A stretch of DNA of 10,199 bases from assembly GCA_001969505.1 (NCBI GenBank), contig LSSK01000258.1:1-10199 (forward strand), written 5' to 3'. The stretch is from Zancudomyces culisetae (Eukaryota; Kickxellomycota; Harpellomycetes; Harpellales; Legeriomycetaceae). Positions 1-8,214 of the stretch are shown one piece after another. The position numbers and the translations under genes are program-made. How positions within the stretch are numbered: the stretch's first letter is position 1; each line of letters starts with the position of its first letter. The notes under the pieces were generated by a model. That model did not search any database. It was not told the DNA's origin and saw only the letters and a program-made list of their open reading frames with translations.

Positions 1-30
<30 letters not shown>
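1..30. repeat. Poly-G homopolymer, 30 nt
   Basis: The window opens with 30 consecutive G residues, followed directly by ordinary A/G-rich sequence. No other run in the window approaches this length for G or C. Two-colour Illumina chemistry is known to produce false G runs at read ends, and such runs can be assembled into contig ends. The position at the very start of the window fits that explanation. A genuine G tract cannot be excluded. Confidence 0.9.
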
Positions 31-31
<1 letters not shown>

Positions 32-2460
32 AGAAGAGGTTAGGAGAGGAAATATAACTGAGTTTTTTGCAGGCTAAATCTGGTGTAAAAAATAAAAAGG
101 ATATTGAGGCTGAAAAGTTACTTTGAATAAAATAATGCTGGAAGTTGTAAAACGATATTTGTATACTCAAAGCTATAGTTAATGCCACCAACTCTTGTTG
201 TCCTTTCTAAAGTACTCTATCCCTAGTACTGTACTTCCTAGGAGTAGGTAAGGGAGGAGTAGGAAGGGGAATAGGAGCTTTTAGCTATGTTTTTGACTTT
301 TAGATATGAGGGCATTAACAGCGCGTCTCAAGCAAAAACGAAAAGTAAACAAGAGTGTAAAGTAAACTAATATTTGTGGACGGAAATAAGGGAGGGCGGA
401 AGAGGGTGAGGCAGATGTACTTAGTGTTGTTGATTTTGTAACTAGCCACATTTAGAGTAATTATGTACAGTGCAACATAACAATTATGGCCATTTAATAC
501 AAATCCAACTATTAAATGAAAATCTGCAAAACAACAGCATTTGTAAATCTTGGTTGTTTTTTATAGCCGAGAAGCAGAGGTAACAATCCCATCATTTTAT
601 TTCAAGGTTAAAATTGACTTGGTTATAGATTAAATTGAACAAATCTGGACTTAATTAAAATATATCATCACATTCCAACTAATAGCTGTTGAAAGAATGC
701 ACGGAAGAGTGGATAGAGAAGGGTCTGTAAAAACCGGGTGTCTTCATACGGGAACGGCACAAGCTTTTATGTTCCGTTTCATTTTCACGTTTGAGTACAT
801 GTGTTTTTGGGCTGATATTCCAGTGTTAACTTGGGAAGACAAAGTAAATATATGGGAAACGCCTTTATCTCTTTTCTCTTTTGTCTTCCCGACAATTTTT
901 GGAGAATATGGCTTTTATGTTTATCAAACACTATCATTTATTCGTTTATTTACTTTGCTCTATCTTTAGTCTGCTTTAATGGAGGTGGAGAGGCTGTTTA
1001 AGTTCCATATTATATTGTTTTTTTTTCTGGGTAAACAAGCATTCTTCCTGATTCAACACATATTTGCTGGGTTGTTGGGTTTGTTGACCCAGATAACGTT
1101 ATATCACCGATTTTTTCTACCATTAGGATATTTGATTGTAAGGTTTTTGTTTGTTTTTCTTTATACAATAAACCTGATTTCTAATCGGAGTATCCCTATC
1201 TCTTTTCTCTCGCATCTGTCACACTTTCCCTCCATCCCCACCCTTGTTTCTCATCACTCCATCCCAGTAAAAAAACAAAAACAAAAACAAAAAAGAATTG
1301 TGCTAAATGATTTAGACTAGATCTTGTTTTTTCTCATACTATATTTCACTTTTCCTTCTACTCTCCCAATCCTTTTCATTTCCACAAGAAAAGGTCACAA
1401 AATTTATTAATTCCTGGGAACTATGCACAATATAAAAAATAAAAAAATGTATATGTGTATATCAAAAATTAAAAAAAAAGAACGGGTTCGAAAATATTGT
1501 TGATGTTTTTACTAAATGTCACCAGCTTTTCTTTTAATTGTTATTTATTCTTGGTTTAGTGAAAAGACGAGAAATGAAGTGATGTTGAAAAAGAGATTAG
1601 CAGGTGATTGGGTTGGGTGGGACAAGGGGATAAGAGGACAAGAGAGAGAATGAAGGAGACGAGAAGGAAATAGAGGAATATGCTATTTATGGATAGGTTT
1701 TCTATTTATGTTTTGGCATGATTGAGATTATCTGAAAATCTCAGTACCCAATAATATGCAAAACGATACAAAAAAAATGTGTGTTTATTAATAAAACAAA
1801 TGTAGAACATTTGCAAAAAAAAAACGAACCAGACTAGTAATATATTGCATTATGTTTGAGTTGATTCGAAAAAAATAAAACGTGCACGATAGGTCTTGTA
1901 GGAGAAAAGAAAAAGAAAAAAAAGAAAAAGGTGAAAGTGAAGGTAAATGAAAATGTAAATGTAAAGGTAGCTTGGTACTCGATTCCTTGGAAAAACTAAA
2001 TGTCTTAATTCCATTCAAGGTTCAATTTAATGTTCCTCTTTTATCAAACTTTTATTTCTCTGCCAGGGACAAAAAGAGGTAGGTTCTAAAATTTAAAAAT
2101 TAAATTAGTTTTTAATTTATATTAAATATCAAATGCATTATTTTTAATTAATGAACAATGGGATTTTCAATGAGGATTTGTCAGTTTCTAGTAATTGCAA
2201 TAAGAAAGATTTCAATTGCAAACTCTACCACCCTCTCCCTCCTATTAGAGTCCATAACATTATCATTATTTAAGCCTACTTTGGCATTACAATTTAGAAT
2301 TCATTTTCTGCTATATTAATCAGAAGTGACTAATATCGGGATGGTACCCATTCATTTTGCTCCATTATTTATTCCACGTATTCATATATTTACAACAAAG
2401 TCAAAATAATAAAAACAAAACTTGAGATTGATCCTACCAAAATTGGGCCCTAGTAAAACT

Positions 2461-2546
2461 GAGCTGGGGTGGCCTGGGGTGACTGGATGAGATGACTGGG
2501 TGGGGTGACTGGGTGGGATGAATGGGTGAGCTGATTGACTGGCTGT
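2461..2546 (+). repeat. G-rich degenerate minisatellite with quadruplex motif
   Basis: This G/T-rich island in A/T-rich surroundings is built from diverged copies of a unit close to TGACTGGGTGGGG. Positions 2498-2517 hold four G runs of at least three bases (2498-2500, 2502-2505, 2511-2513, 2515-2517) separated by loops of 1, 5 and 1 nt. That satisfies the usual definition of an intramolecular G-quadruplex on the + strand. Further G4 runs lie upstream at 2466-2469 and 2476-2479. Whether the structure forms, or matters, is not shown by the sequence. Confidence 0.6.
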
Positions 2547-2907
2547 TTTATTATTTGGATGGGTTAGTGGAAATATCTTTTACAAAATTTGTCACGTGTA
2601 GTCTGCTCTTTTGTTGGGTCTAGCTTCCTCCTTTTTTACCTTGAGTGACCCAGGTTACAATTAACGAGATAAATGAAAAAGTGGGAAAAAAAAAGGTGGA
2701 AAACACACCTGTAAAGATCTAGACCGTTTTTTTTGTAATAAAAAAAAAGAACATCAGCAATTAAACTAATGTTGCTTAAACCACATAATAAAGAAACGAA
2801 GTGCTCCAGGTTAATAATTGGGCATGAACAATAAGACTTTAAGTAAAGAATATCTTTGTATATAGTAACAAATATTTGTTTAATATTGAAGACTAACTTT
2901 GGCACTA

Positions 2908-2938
2908 CCCCCCTCTCCCCCTCCTCCCCTCTTTCCCC
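2908..2938 (+). repeat. Polypyrimidine tract, 31 nt
   Basis: This is an uninterrupted C/T tract on the + strand, rich in C runs of four to six bases. The - strand is therefore G-rich with several runs of at least four G and could fold as a quadruplex. It also encodes the Lys/Gly/Glu-rich stretches of the antisense ORFs here, which is a reason not to believe those ORFs. Confidence 0.6.
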
Positions 2939-3267
2939 ATCTCCACTTGTTTTTTGCTTTTTTTTTCTCTCTCTTGGCATTTCTTTGGTAAAAAATTACA
3001 AAGCTCTTTGGAGAAATAAAAAGTCTAGAAAAACAAACAGCCATCATTAAACAGTATAAATTTTGTTCAATGTTTAGCGCAAGAACACTGGTATAACACA
3101 AGTATCATGTGAAAAAGAAAATCGCAAAAAAAAAGGTATGGAAAAAAAAGACCTGGAACATATGACAGCATTTTCTTTAATGAAAAAGATGTATTAAATT
3201 ACCGAGTACATCACTAAAATATCTAGAGAAATACTAGAATCCAAAGATTCACAAAATAAGCTAAATT

Positions 3268-3360
3268 GGAGGAGGAAAAGAAGGAAAAGAAGGAAAAGGA
3301 GGAGTAGAAAGGTGAGGGGAGGGGGGGTGAAGAGGAGGCAGGTAGGGAAGATGGTGGGAG
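3268..3360 (+). repeat. Polypurine tract
   Basis: Positions 3268-3304 are 37 uninterrupted purines containing tandem copies of the 9-mer AAAAGAAGG. A G/A-dominated stretch with a G7 run (3321-3327) follows, with only scattered pyrimidines up to 3360. Homopurine mirror-like tracts of this kind can adopt triplex (H-DNA) structures, but nothing in the sequence shows a function. Confidence 0.6.
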
Positions 3361-3786
3361 ATTTATGCCGGTTTCAAAGAAATATGTACAATGGGACTTC
3401 AGAAAAGAAAAAGTAATAGCTAAAGCGTGATATTCATTTGATTGTTTTGAAAAGGGGCATTAAAATTACATCACGAATTAGTCTCTTGATCTATTTTTAA
3501 TATACAATCTGGAAAGCAACCTAAAGCAGATGAAAATATACAAGCGAATAATAACAAAAGAAAAATTAGTTTTATTTACATTATTTACCTTTCAGTACAT
3601 GTAAATTTAATAATAAAAAAAACAGTAGAAAAGTTCACACCAAAATAGATTATATTCTTATTATTTAAGGATTGTTGCTCTTTTTATTTTATATTGTGGG
3701 TTGAATGGAGTAGTAATACCATTTTATTCAATCTATTATTGAAAACAAGTGTCTGGGTAATTTTTGGAATACCACGCAAGCTTTTG

Positions 3787-3811
3787 TATTTTACTTTATT
3801 TTATTTTATTT
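3787..3811 (+). repeat. (TATTT)n pentanucleotide repeat
   Basis: About five tandem copies of a TATTT unit, one of them imperfect. This is one of four separate 5-bp repeat loci in the window. Confidence 0.7.
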
Positions 3812-3955
3812 TTGATATTCTCTGTAATATTAATATTTTTATTATTTTAGAGTTCAGGAGAATTACTGGGTAAAAAAATAAAATAAGCGAGTTTATTTTA
3901 ATATGATAATAACAGTAATAAATACAAATGCATGACCAAAGCTAAAGCATACAGT

Positions 3956-4055
3956 ACAGCGTAACGCAACGCAACGCAACACAACACAACGCAGTACAAT
4001 ACAATACAATAAAATAAAATACAACACAATGCAATGCAATAAAATAGAATAAAAA
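3956..4055 (+). repeat. Degenerate pentanucleotide array, about 20 units in register
   Basis: The stretch divides into about twenty 5-bp units with no insertion or deletion breaking the register. Most units fit RYAAY or RAAAY (GCAAC, ACAAC, ACAAT, GCAAT, AAAAT). Units at the left are mostly of the ..AAC type and those at the right mostly ..AAT, with one ACAAC return in the second half. Variation is by substitution only. The period of 5 keeps all antisense frames partly open, which explains the Cys/Leu/Tyr-rich antisense ORF there. I treat it as an old diverged microsatellite. Confidence 0.75.
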
Positions 4056-4162
4056 ACAAAATTTGGGCTACCAGCGTGTGAATAATAGGAACATGATTAA
4101 ATTTATCAAGTGGTTTTCCGACATCTATAGACAAAGATACAATTTGCAAGAAAAAAAAAGGA

Positions 4163-4208
4163 GGGGGATGATAGGGAGACAGGGGGACAGGGAGGCAGGG
4201 AGGCAGGG
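4163..4208 (+). repeat. G-rich tract with GGGAGGCA octamers
   Basis: Six G runs of at least three bases occur here (4163-4167, 4174-4176, 4182-4186, 4190-4192, 4198-4200, 4206-4208) with loops of 3 to 6 nt. The right part consists of tandem GGGAGGCA octamers. The layout meets the usual G-quadruplex pattern on the + strand, and C/T residues are nearly absent. Confidence 0.6.
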
Positions 4209-4629
4209 AGAGAGGATCTATTTGAGAGGTCTAGTTTCGGGCTATCATTATTCAAAGTAGTTTTGTTGAGAGTTTTTTAAATGTAGAGAAAATATTAATT
4301 TCTAGTAACACAAAAATTAATGCCATCATCAAGCGAATAATTGAAAAATCTGCAGCAATATTTGAATTTAAGTGTAATTATTTTTCTCGCCCATTCAGAC
4401 TAAAACTATTTATATTAAAACATAATCCCTAGGCTTAAAGTGCCACATTGGATGGAGAAAAAAAAAAGTAATGTAGCTCTTTTTTTTATTTTCGAATAAA
4501 AAAATTTTTTAATTTTTTGGATAATTGCAGAAATGAAATTCAAAAAAATTAAAATAATAATAATAATTTAAAAAACATTATTATGGAATAAAAAGACTCA
4601 AATTAATGAACTTGGTGTCAGCCTAAATA

Positions 4630-4661
4630 TAAAATAAAATAGATAAAATAAAATAAAATAA
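4630..4661 (+). repeat. (AAAAT)n pentanucleotide repeat
   Basis: About six copies of an AAAAT unit, interrupted once near 4641-4644. It lies within the most A/T-rich part of the window (about 4380-4670), which also contains T/A homopolymers able to pair with each other. Confidence 0.7.
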
Positions 4662-4948
4662 GCTTGAAAAAAAAGAAAAAAAAGAAAAAAATAAGCACCC
4701 ACAAAAACAATTGGAATGGAACGATAGTTAATAATTGTTTTTATTTTTCAGTTTCTTTTTACTTTTTCACAATTACTAATACAAGATTTTATTTTGTAAC
4801 ATACATCACGAGAGTACAAGTACTTCAAAAGGTGAAAAAAGTAATATATACAGTATTTTTTCTTTTTTTTTTTGTTTTTCAGAAAAAGAAAAAAAACTAC
4901 TAGATATTACCAAAATATATATAGATAGTAATAATAGGAATTTAGAAT

Positions 4949-5643
4949 GTTTTAATTTCGAAATTGTATTTTAAGAGTAAATTAAAAGTGCGGCAATTGA
5001 AAAAACATTTCTCCAAAACTAACAATTCTTGTATTAAAAAAAAAGAAGAAAAAAGCAAGCGAGAGAAAAAAAACAGCAACTAGCAAGAATAAAAGACGAA
5101 GAAGGAATTGTTTTTTTTTAAAGAAAGCAACAACAATAAGAAAAGGGTGAAAACGGAATACAAAGTTAATAGTATACACTTGAAGATTACCAATACCGAC
5201 GCTGCGAATATTTTAATTGTATAGATAACTCAGAATACCGAAATATAAGATTAAAGCAACAAAGCAAAAGTAGGCAAACGGACAAAGAGTACTAACAACG
5301 AGAATTAGGCGATTAAATTAAAAGAGAAAAAGAAGAAGAGTTGCAAACAAGATTTAGTTGAGGAATTAGAAAAATACCAACAAAAGAAAGGAATAAATAA
5401 ATAAATAAAAGGGTCAAGAAATACAATTGCGATTTAAAGCAAACTAATTCTGTAATATTTAAACTTGTACTTGGAATATTTATGCAAGTAGACTCAGCGA
5501 TATAAAGAGATTAAGAACGAACACTTTGAAATAGAAATAGGAAAAGAAAAGAGAGCGAGTAGATTCTTGAATAGCTGAGACAATAATTTAAAAAACAAGA
5601 ATAAAAATACAGAATAAATAAATAAATAGATAAGGAAAAAAGA
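4949..5643 (+). promoter_or_regulatory. Probable long 5' leader of the mub1/samB gene
   Basis: The 695 nt before the mub1 start codon are strikingly A-rich (one hand-counted 60-nt line, 5221-5280, has 33 A and 9 T) and contain a single ATG, at 5482. A scanned, transcribed leader would be expected to lose ATG triplets. A T-rich run ending in CAG at 4862-4881 resembles a splice acceptor, so the leader may carry an intron or begin further upstream. Tetranucleotide AATA repeats lie at 5394-5408 and 5613-5629. No TATA box or transcription start can be fixed from sequence alone. Confidence 0.4.
5482..5505 (+). promoter_or_regulatory. Seven-codon upstream ORF in the leader
   Basis: The only ATG between 4949 and 5643 opens a short frame, MQVDSAI, ending in TAA. 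It ends 138 nt before the main start, and the frame does not overlap the mub1 ORF. Short upstream ORFs in fungal leaders can lower or condition translation of the main ORF. That role here is inference. Confidence 0.3.
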
Positions 5644-7564
5644 ATGAGGGAAACCAATTTTAACTTTCCATTATCGAATAAGGCATGTGTGTCGATATCA
5701 CCATCGCTATATGATAGAAGAGCATTGGATTGCACGGCGGTATTACCGTTGGTGAATTCACTATGGCATTTAAATTACTTGACATCGTCGTCGGCAAGAA
5801 TACGAGATATAATGACGACAGATGGAGGGGTAGAGAGGCTAGTTCGAATACTAAAGACGTCGAAAATCGACAAGGAGTCAAAAGAGCCACTAAAGACGTG
5901 GAAGTGGGTGATGGCGTTTCATTGTATAGTAAACATGGGGGTGAGGGGAACGGAGGAGGTGAGGGCACGAGTGGTAGAGGCAGGGGCGATTAGAATACTG
6001 GTTAGGATTTTTGAGGCGTATCTGAAGAAAATGGAGGTGGTGGAGGTGGGGAAAGTTCTTAACCAGCTGACGACAGCGGCGAATGGAGTAGAAGTGATGA
6101 TGAAGAGTGTATACGACGGGTACAATAACAACTTACCAGTGCCATACGAAATGATGGCAGAGGCAGGCCGCGATCCAAACTATGAAGAGAGCCTGAATGG
6201 GCTTGGTGACCATACCATAGTTGGTGGAGTGCATATAGAAAACAGCATAGGTCCAGAACAAAGAGCCGATGCTGCTGGTCAAACAAGTGACGGCCTAGGT
6301 GGTAGTCGACGACCGCCAGGAGACCGGTTTGCAGAGCCACCGCTTTCGCTAGACGAGCGGATGCAAACAGACGAGACATCGCTGTTTTCACTGACAGCCC
6401 TAGCAGGACGGCCGCCACAGGTTAACAGCAATGCATTAAGCAACTATGCGTTTGAGCAGTGCCGGATTGAGATTCTGCAGATGCGATACGAAATGGCTCA
6501 GCATGAGTTGCAGAAGGTCGACAATGTTATGTTTCGGCCCGAAGATGTAGTCTTTTCGCTGCAGCTCTTGGCCTACATTACCAAATATGCCCGCCTAAGA
6601 AACATTCTGTACAACCAAAAGAGACAAGACGAAGTCAGTTCTGTAGACGACGAAATGGTGCCGCGTGGCTGCAATGTATTTTCCCTAATTGAAAAACTCA
6701 CTTTTCTGCCCAATCCTCAATGTATTCGAGACTGGGCTGCTGTCGTCATGAAAAATGTCTGTCGGAAAGATGAAACCAAAAACGGTCTGCGCCGATGTTC
6801 CTATCTCAAATGTATGCGCTGGGAGTCTCCCAACCGCCTGTTTTCCAAGTGTCGTCGTTGCCGAAGAGCTAAATACTGCTCCAGACTATGCCAGAGCGAA
6901 GCCTGGGCCGCCGGCCATAAAAACTGGTGCTCTGAACGTCCAAACCCCTCTGCTGACTCCTGTAACTACGACCCTCCTGCTTACGACTCTATCTCTACTG
7001 TTCCTTTTGACTCCCCAAATCCTGCCTCCGACAATTCCACCACCTCCTCCTTCCTCCACTCCAACCGCCGCTACTCTTCCTCCTCCTCTTCCTTCTCAAA
7101 CAATCCCAATCGCAACTTTCAGAATGTTCAACTCCAGCGTCGTCCTGCTCGTCTCTCCTCCTCTGTCTCCCATACTCCTTACCCTCCCCCAAGAAGATTA
7201 GCCTCCTCTCAGCTTCCCCCTTCCTCTACCTCTTCTCATGAAAATACTGCTCCTACTCATCTTTCCTCCAATAATCATTACTCTGTTCTTTCTTTGCCTC
7301 CAATCAGACTAAACCCTTCTTTACTTCCTCCCATCTCCTCTACTTCTTCTACTTCTTTTAATCCTCCAAACAATACCTCTTATTATAATACTCATCCTCT
7401 TTATTTCTCCAATTCTAACAACACCTCTTCTCAGTCCTCACAACAACAACAACAACAACAACAATTCCAATCTCAACAGCATCAATATCAACATCAACAA
7501 AATCAACAATTACAACAACAACATCAACAGTTACAACACCAATACCATCAACAACAGCAATACC

Positions 7565-7616
<52 letters not shown>

Positions 7617-7845
7617 GCAACAACAACAACAAGCTCAACAACAACAACAACAACAGCAACAGCAACAGCAACAGCAACAATATCGATACCAACATTATCC
7701 TCTCTCTCAATCTTCTCCTCGTCCCCCAAACAATTCTTCCACCTCTACTATCAATAATTACCAACCTCAACCTCAATCTCGATCCCAATCCCAATCTCAG
7801 CCTCAATCCCAATATTATCATCATAATAACAATCGTCAATTTTAA
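5644..7845 (+). CDS. mub1/samB: MYND-type zinc finger protein, samB/Mub1 family
   Basis: A single-exon 733-residue ORF. The start is supported by an in-frame TAA at 5623-5625, A at -3, and an N-terminus (MRETNFNFPLSNKA..., LYDRRALDC at 22-30, SSARIRDI at 49-56, GGVERLVRIL at 61-70) typical of fungal SamB/Mub1. Residues about 1-130 are the conserved region. Residues 190-260 look disordered. Residues 270-328 are a second helical conserved block. The MYND finger spans 385-429 with Cys385, Cys390, Cys403, Cys406, Cys412, Cys416, His425 and Cys429. The tail (430-733) is Ser/Pro/Asn/Gln-rich with polyglutamine at 600-679. In budding yeast Mub1 acts with the E3 ligase Ubr2 and the E2 Rad6 in ubiquitinating Rpn4. 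In Aspergillus SamB affects polarity and conidiophore development. The expanded tail makes it longer than I expect for the family. Function by homology is confident; process in this organism is inferred. Confidence 0.93.
7441..7680 (+). repeat. CAA/CAG repeat encoding polyglutamine
   Basis: Residues 600-679 of the MYND protein are Gln-dominated, with Tyr, His, Leu and Asn interruptions. The longest run is 23 Gln (641-663), which opens with 17 unbroken CAA codons (7564-7614). Ala664 follows, then 15 more Gln (665-679) in which CAA and CAG alternate in the second half. The antisense strand gives long Leu and Val frames that are artefacts of this repeat. Tracts of pure CAA are prone to length change by slippage. 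Confidence 0.95.
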
Positions 7846-8214
7846 TCTCAATCTTTCTTTTTCTTTCTTTTTCCATCTCTCTCCCCCCCCAGTTTCTTTC
7901 TCTTACTGATTTATTTACCTAGACTTATCCCTAAATTCACCTCTTTCTTTATTTTTTTTGTTTACCAAACATAAAAACTTTATAATTACTTAGATGGTTT
8001 CCTTTTTTTATTATAATACTATTGTTATCCCCCCCTCCCCCCTTCCCACTCCCCCCTTCCTCACTCTCTTCATTACCCTTTCTCTCCTCAACACAAAAAA
8101 ATAAATAAAATTGTTTTTATTATTTGTTGAAATAATCCTTTTGTATACCGTCTACTTTTCTAAAAACTTTATTTAACCTACACACAACAATGTCTCTTAC
8201 ATTTTAAGGATATA
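7846..8214. terminator. Convergent 3' region of mub1/samB and MED20
   Basis: This 369-bp gap separates two tail-to-tail genes. The + strand is strongly C/T-rich from the mub1 stop to about 8090, with C runs at 7883-7890 and 8029-8056. AATAAA-like poly(A) signals for the + strand gene lie at 8100-8105 and 8104-8109. The complement, TTTATT, occurs at 8116-8121 and 8168-8173 and would serve the - strand gene, the nearer one about 40 nt past its stop. The two transcripts therefore probably end within about 75 bp of each other or overlap. Cleavage sites are not determined. Confidence 0.5.
8029..8056 (-). other. C-run cluster, G-quadruplex candidate on the - strand
   Basis: C runs of 7, 6, 3 and 6 bases (8029-8035, 8037-8042, 8045-8047, 8051-8056) are separated by 1, 2 and 3 nt. 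On the - strand this is a compact four-run G-quadruplex motif, and on the + strand an i-motif candidate. It lies about 160 bp beyond the MED20 stop codon and inside the likely 3' untranslated region of the MYND gene. Confidence 0.55.

Larger units (their letters stand above)
31..4948. other. Long gene-free A/T-rich region
   Basis: No open reading frame here has recognisable family similarity. The longest are about 115 codons or less, and their translations are dominated by Phe, Leu, Lys or Ser from A/T-rich or homopurine sequence. Long A and T runs are frequent. Short polypurine and polypyrimidine tracts occur near 241-280, 1620-1678, 2908-2938 and 3268-3360. A CAAAAA-type hexamer repeat lies near 1270-1292. 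I found no tRNA cloverleaf, no transposase or reverse-transcriptase-like reading frame and no long terminal repeats. The block could be a long upstream control region of the mub1/samB gene, a lineage-specific non-coding locus, or decayed sequence. Confidence 0.6.

Noticed and set aside
1068-1093. Small hairpin CTGGGT...ACCCAG
   Set aside because: A 6-bp stem with a 14-nt loop is too weak and isolated to support an element.
697-1320. Two adjacent + strand ORFs of 90 and 113 codons
   Set aside because: Translations are Phe/Leu/Ile-rich with no recognisable motif. Homopolymers shape them, and no splice pattern joins them into a known family.
1484-1496. GGTTCGAAA resembling a tRNA T-loop
   Set aside because: No paired T-stem, anticodon arm or acceptor stem can be drawn around it.
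2593-2598. CACGTG E-box
   Set aside because: One such hexamer is expected by chance in about 4-5 kb, and it is nowhere near a supported start.
2636-3101. Overlapping antisense ORFs of 114 and 73 codons with charged Gly/Glu/Lys stretches
   Set aside because: The charged parts are just the reverse complement of the C/T tract at 2908-2938, and the rest has no similarity I recognise.
3898-4149. Antisense ORF with a Cys/Leu/Tyr-rich, membrane-like repeat
   Set aside because: Its periodic composition is produced by the 5-bp DNA repeat at 3956-4055, not by a protein.
4380-4670. Replication origin or scaffold attachment region
   Set aside because: It is very A/T-rich with A/T inverted repeats, but there is no specific consensus I can point to.
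5660-6418. Antisense ORFs of 70 to 119 codons within the MYND gene
   Set aside because: They lie opposite conserved samB/Mub1 coding sequence and have no features of their own.
7415-7851. Antisense poly-Val and poly-Leu ORFs
   Set aside because: They are shadows of the CAA/CAG repeat in the MYND protein gene.
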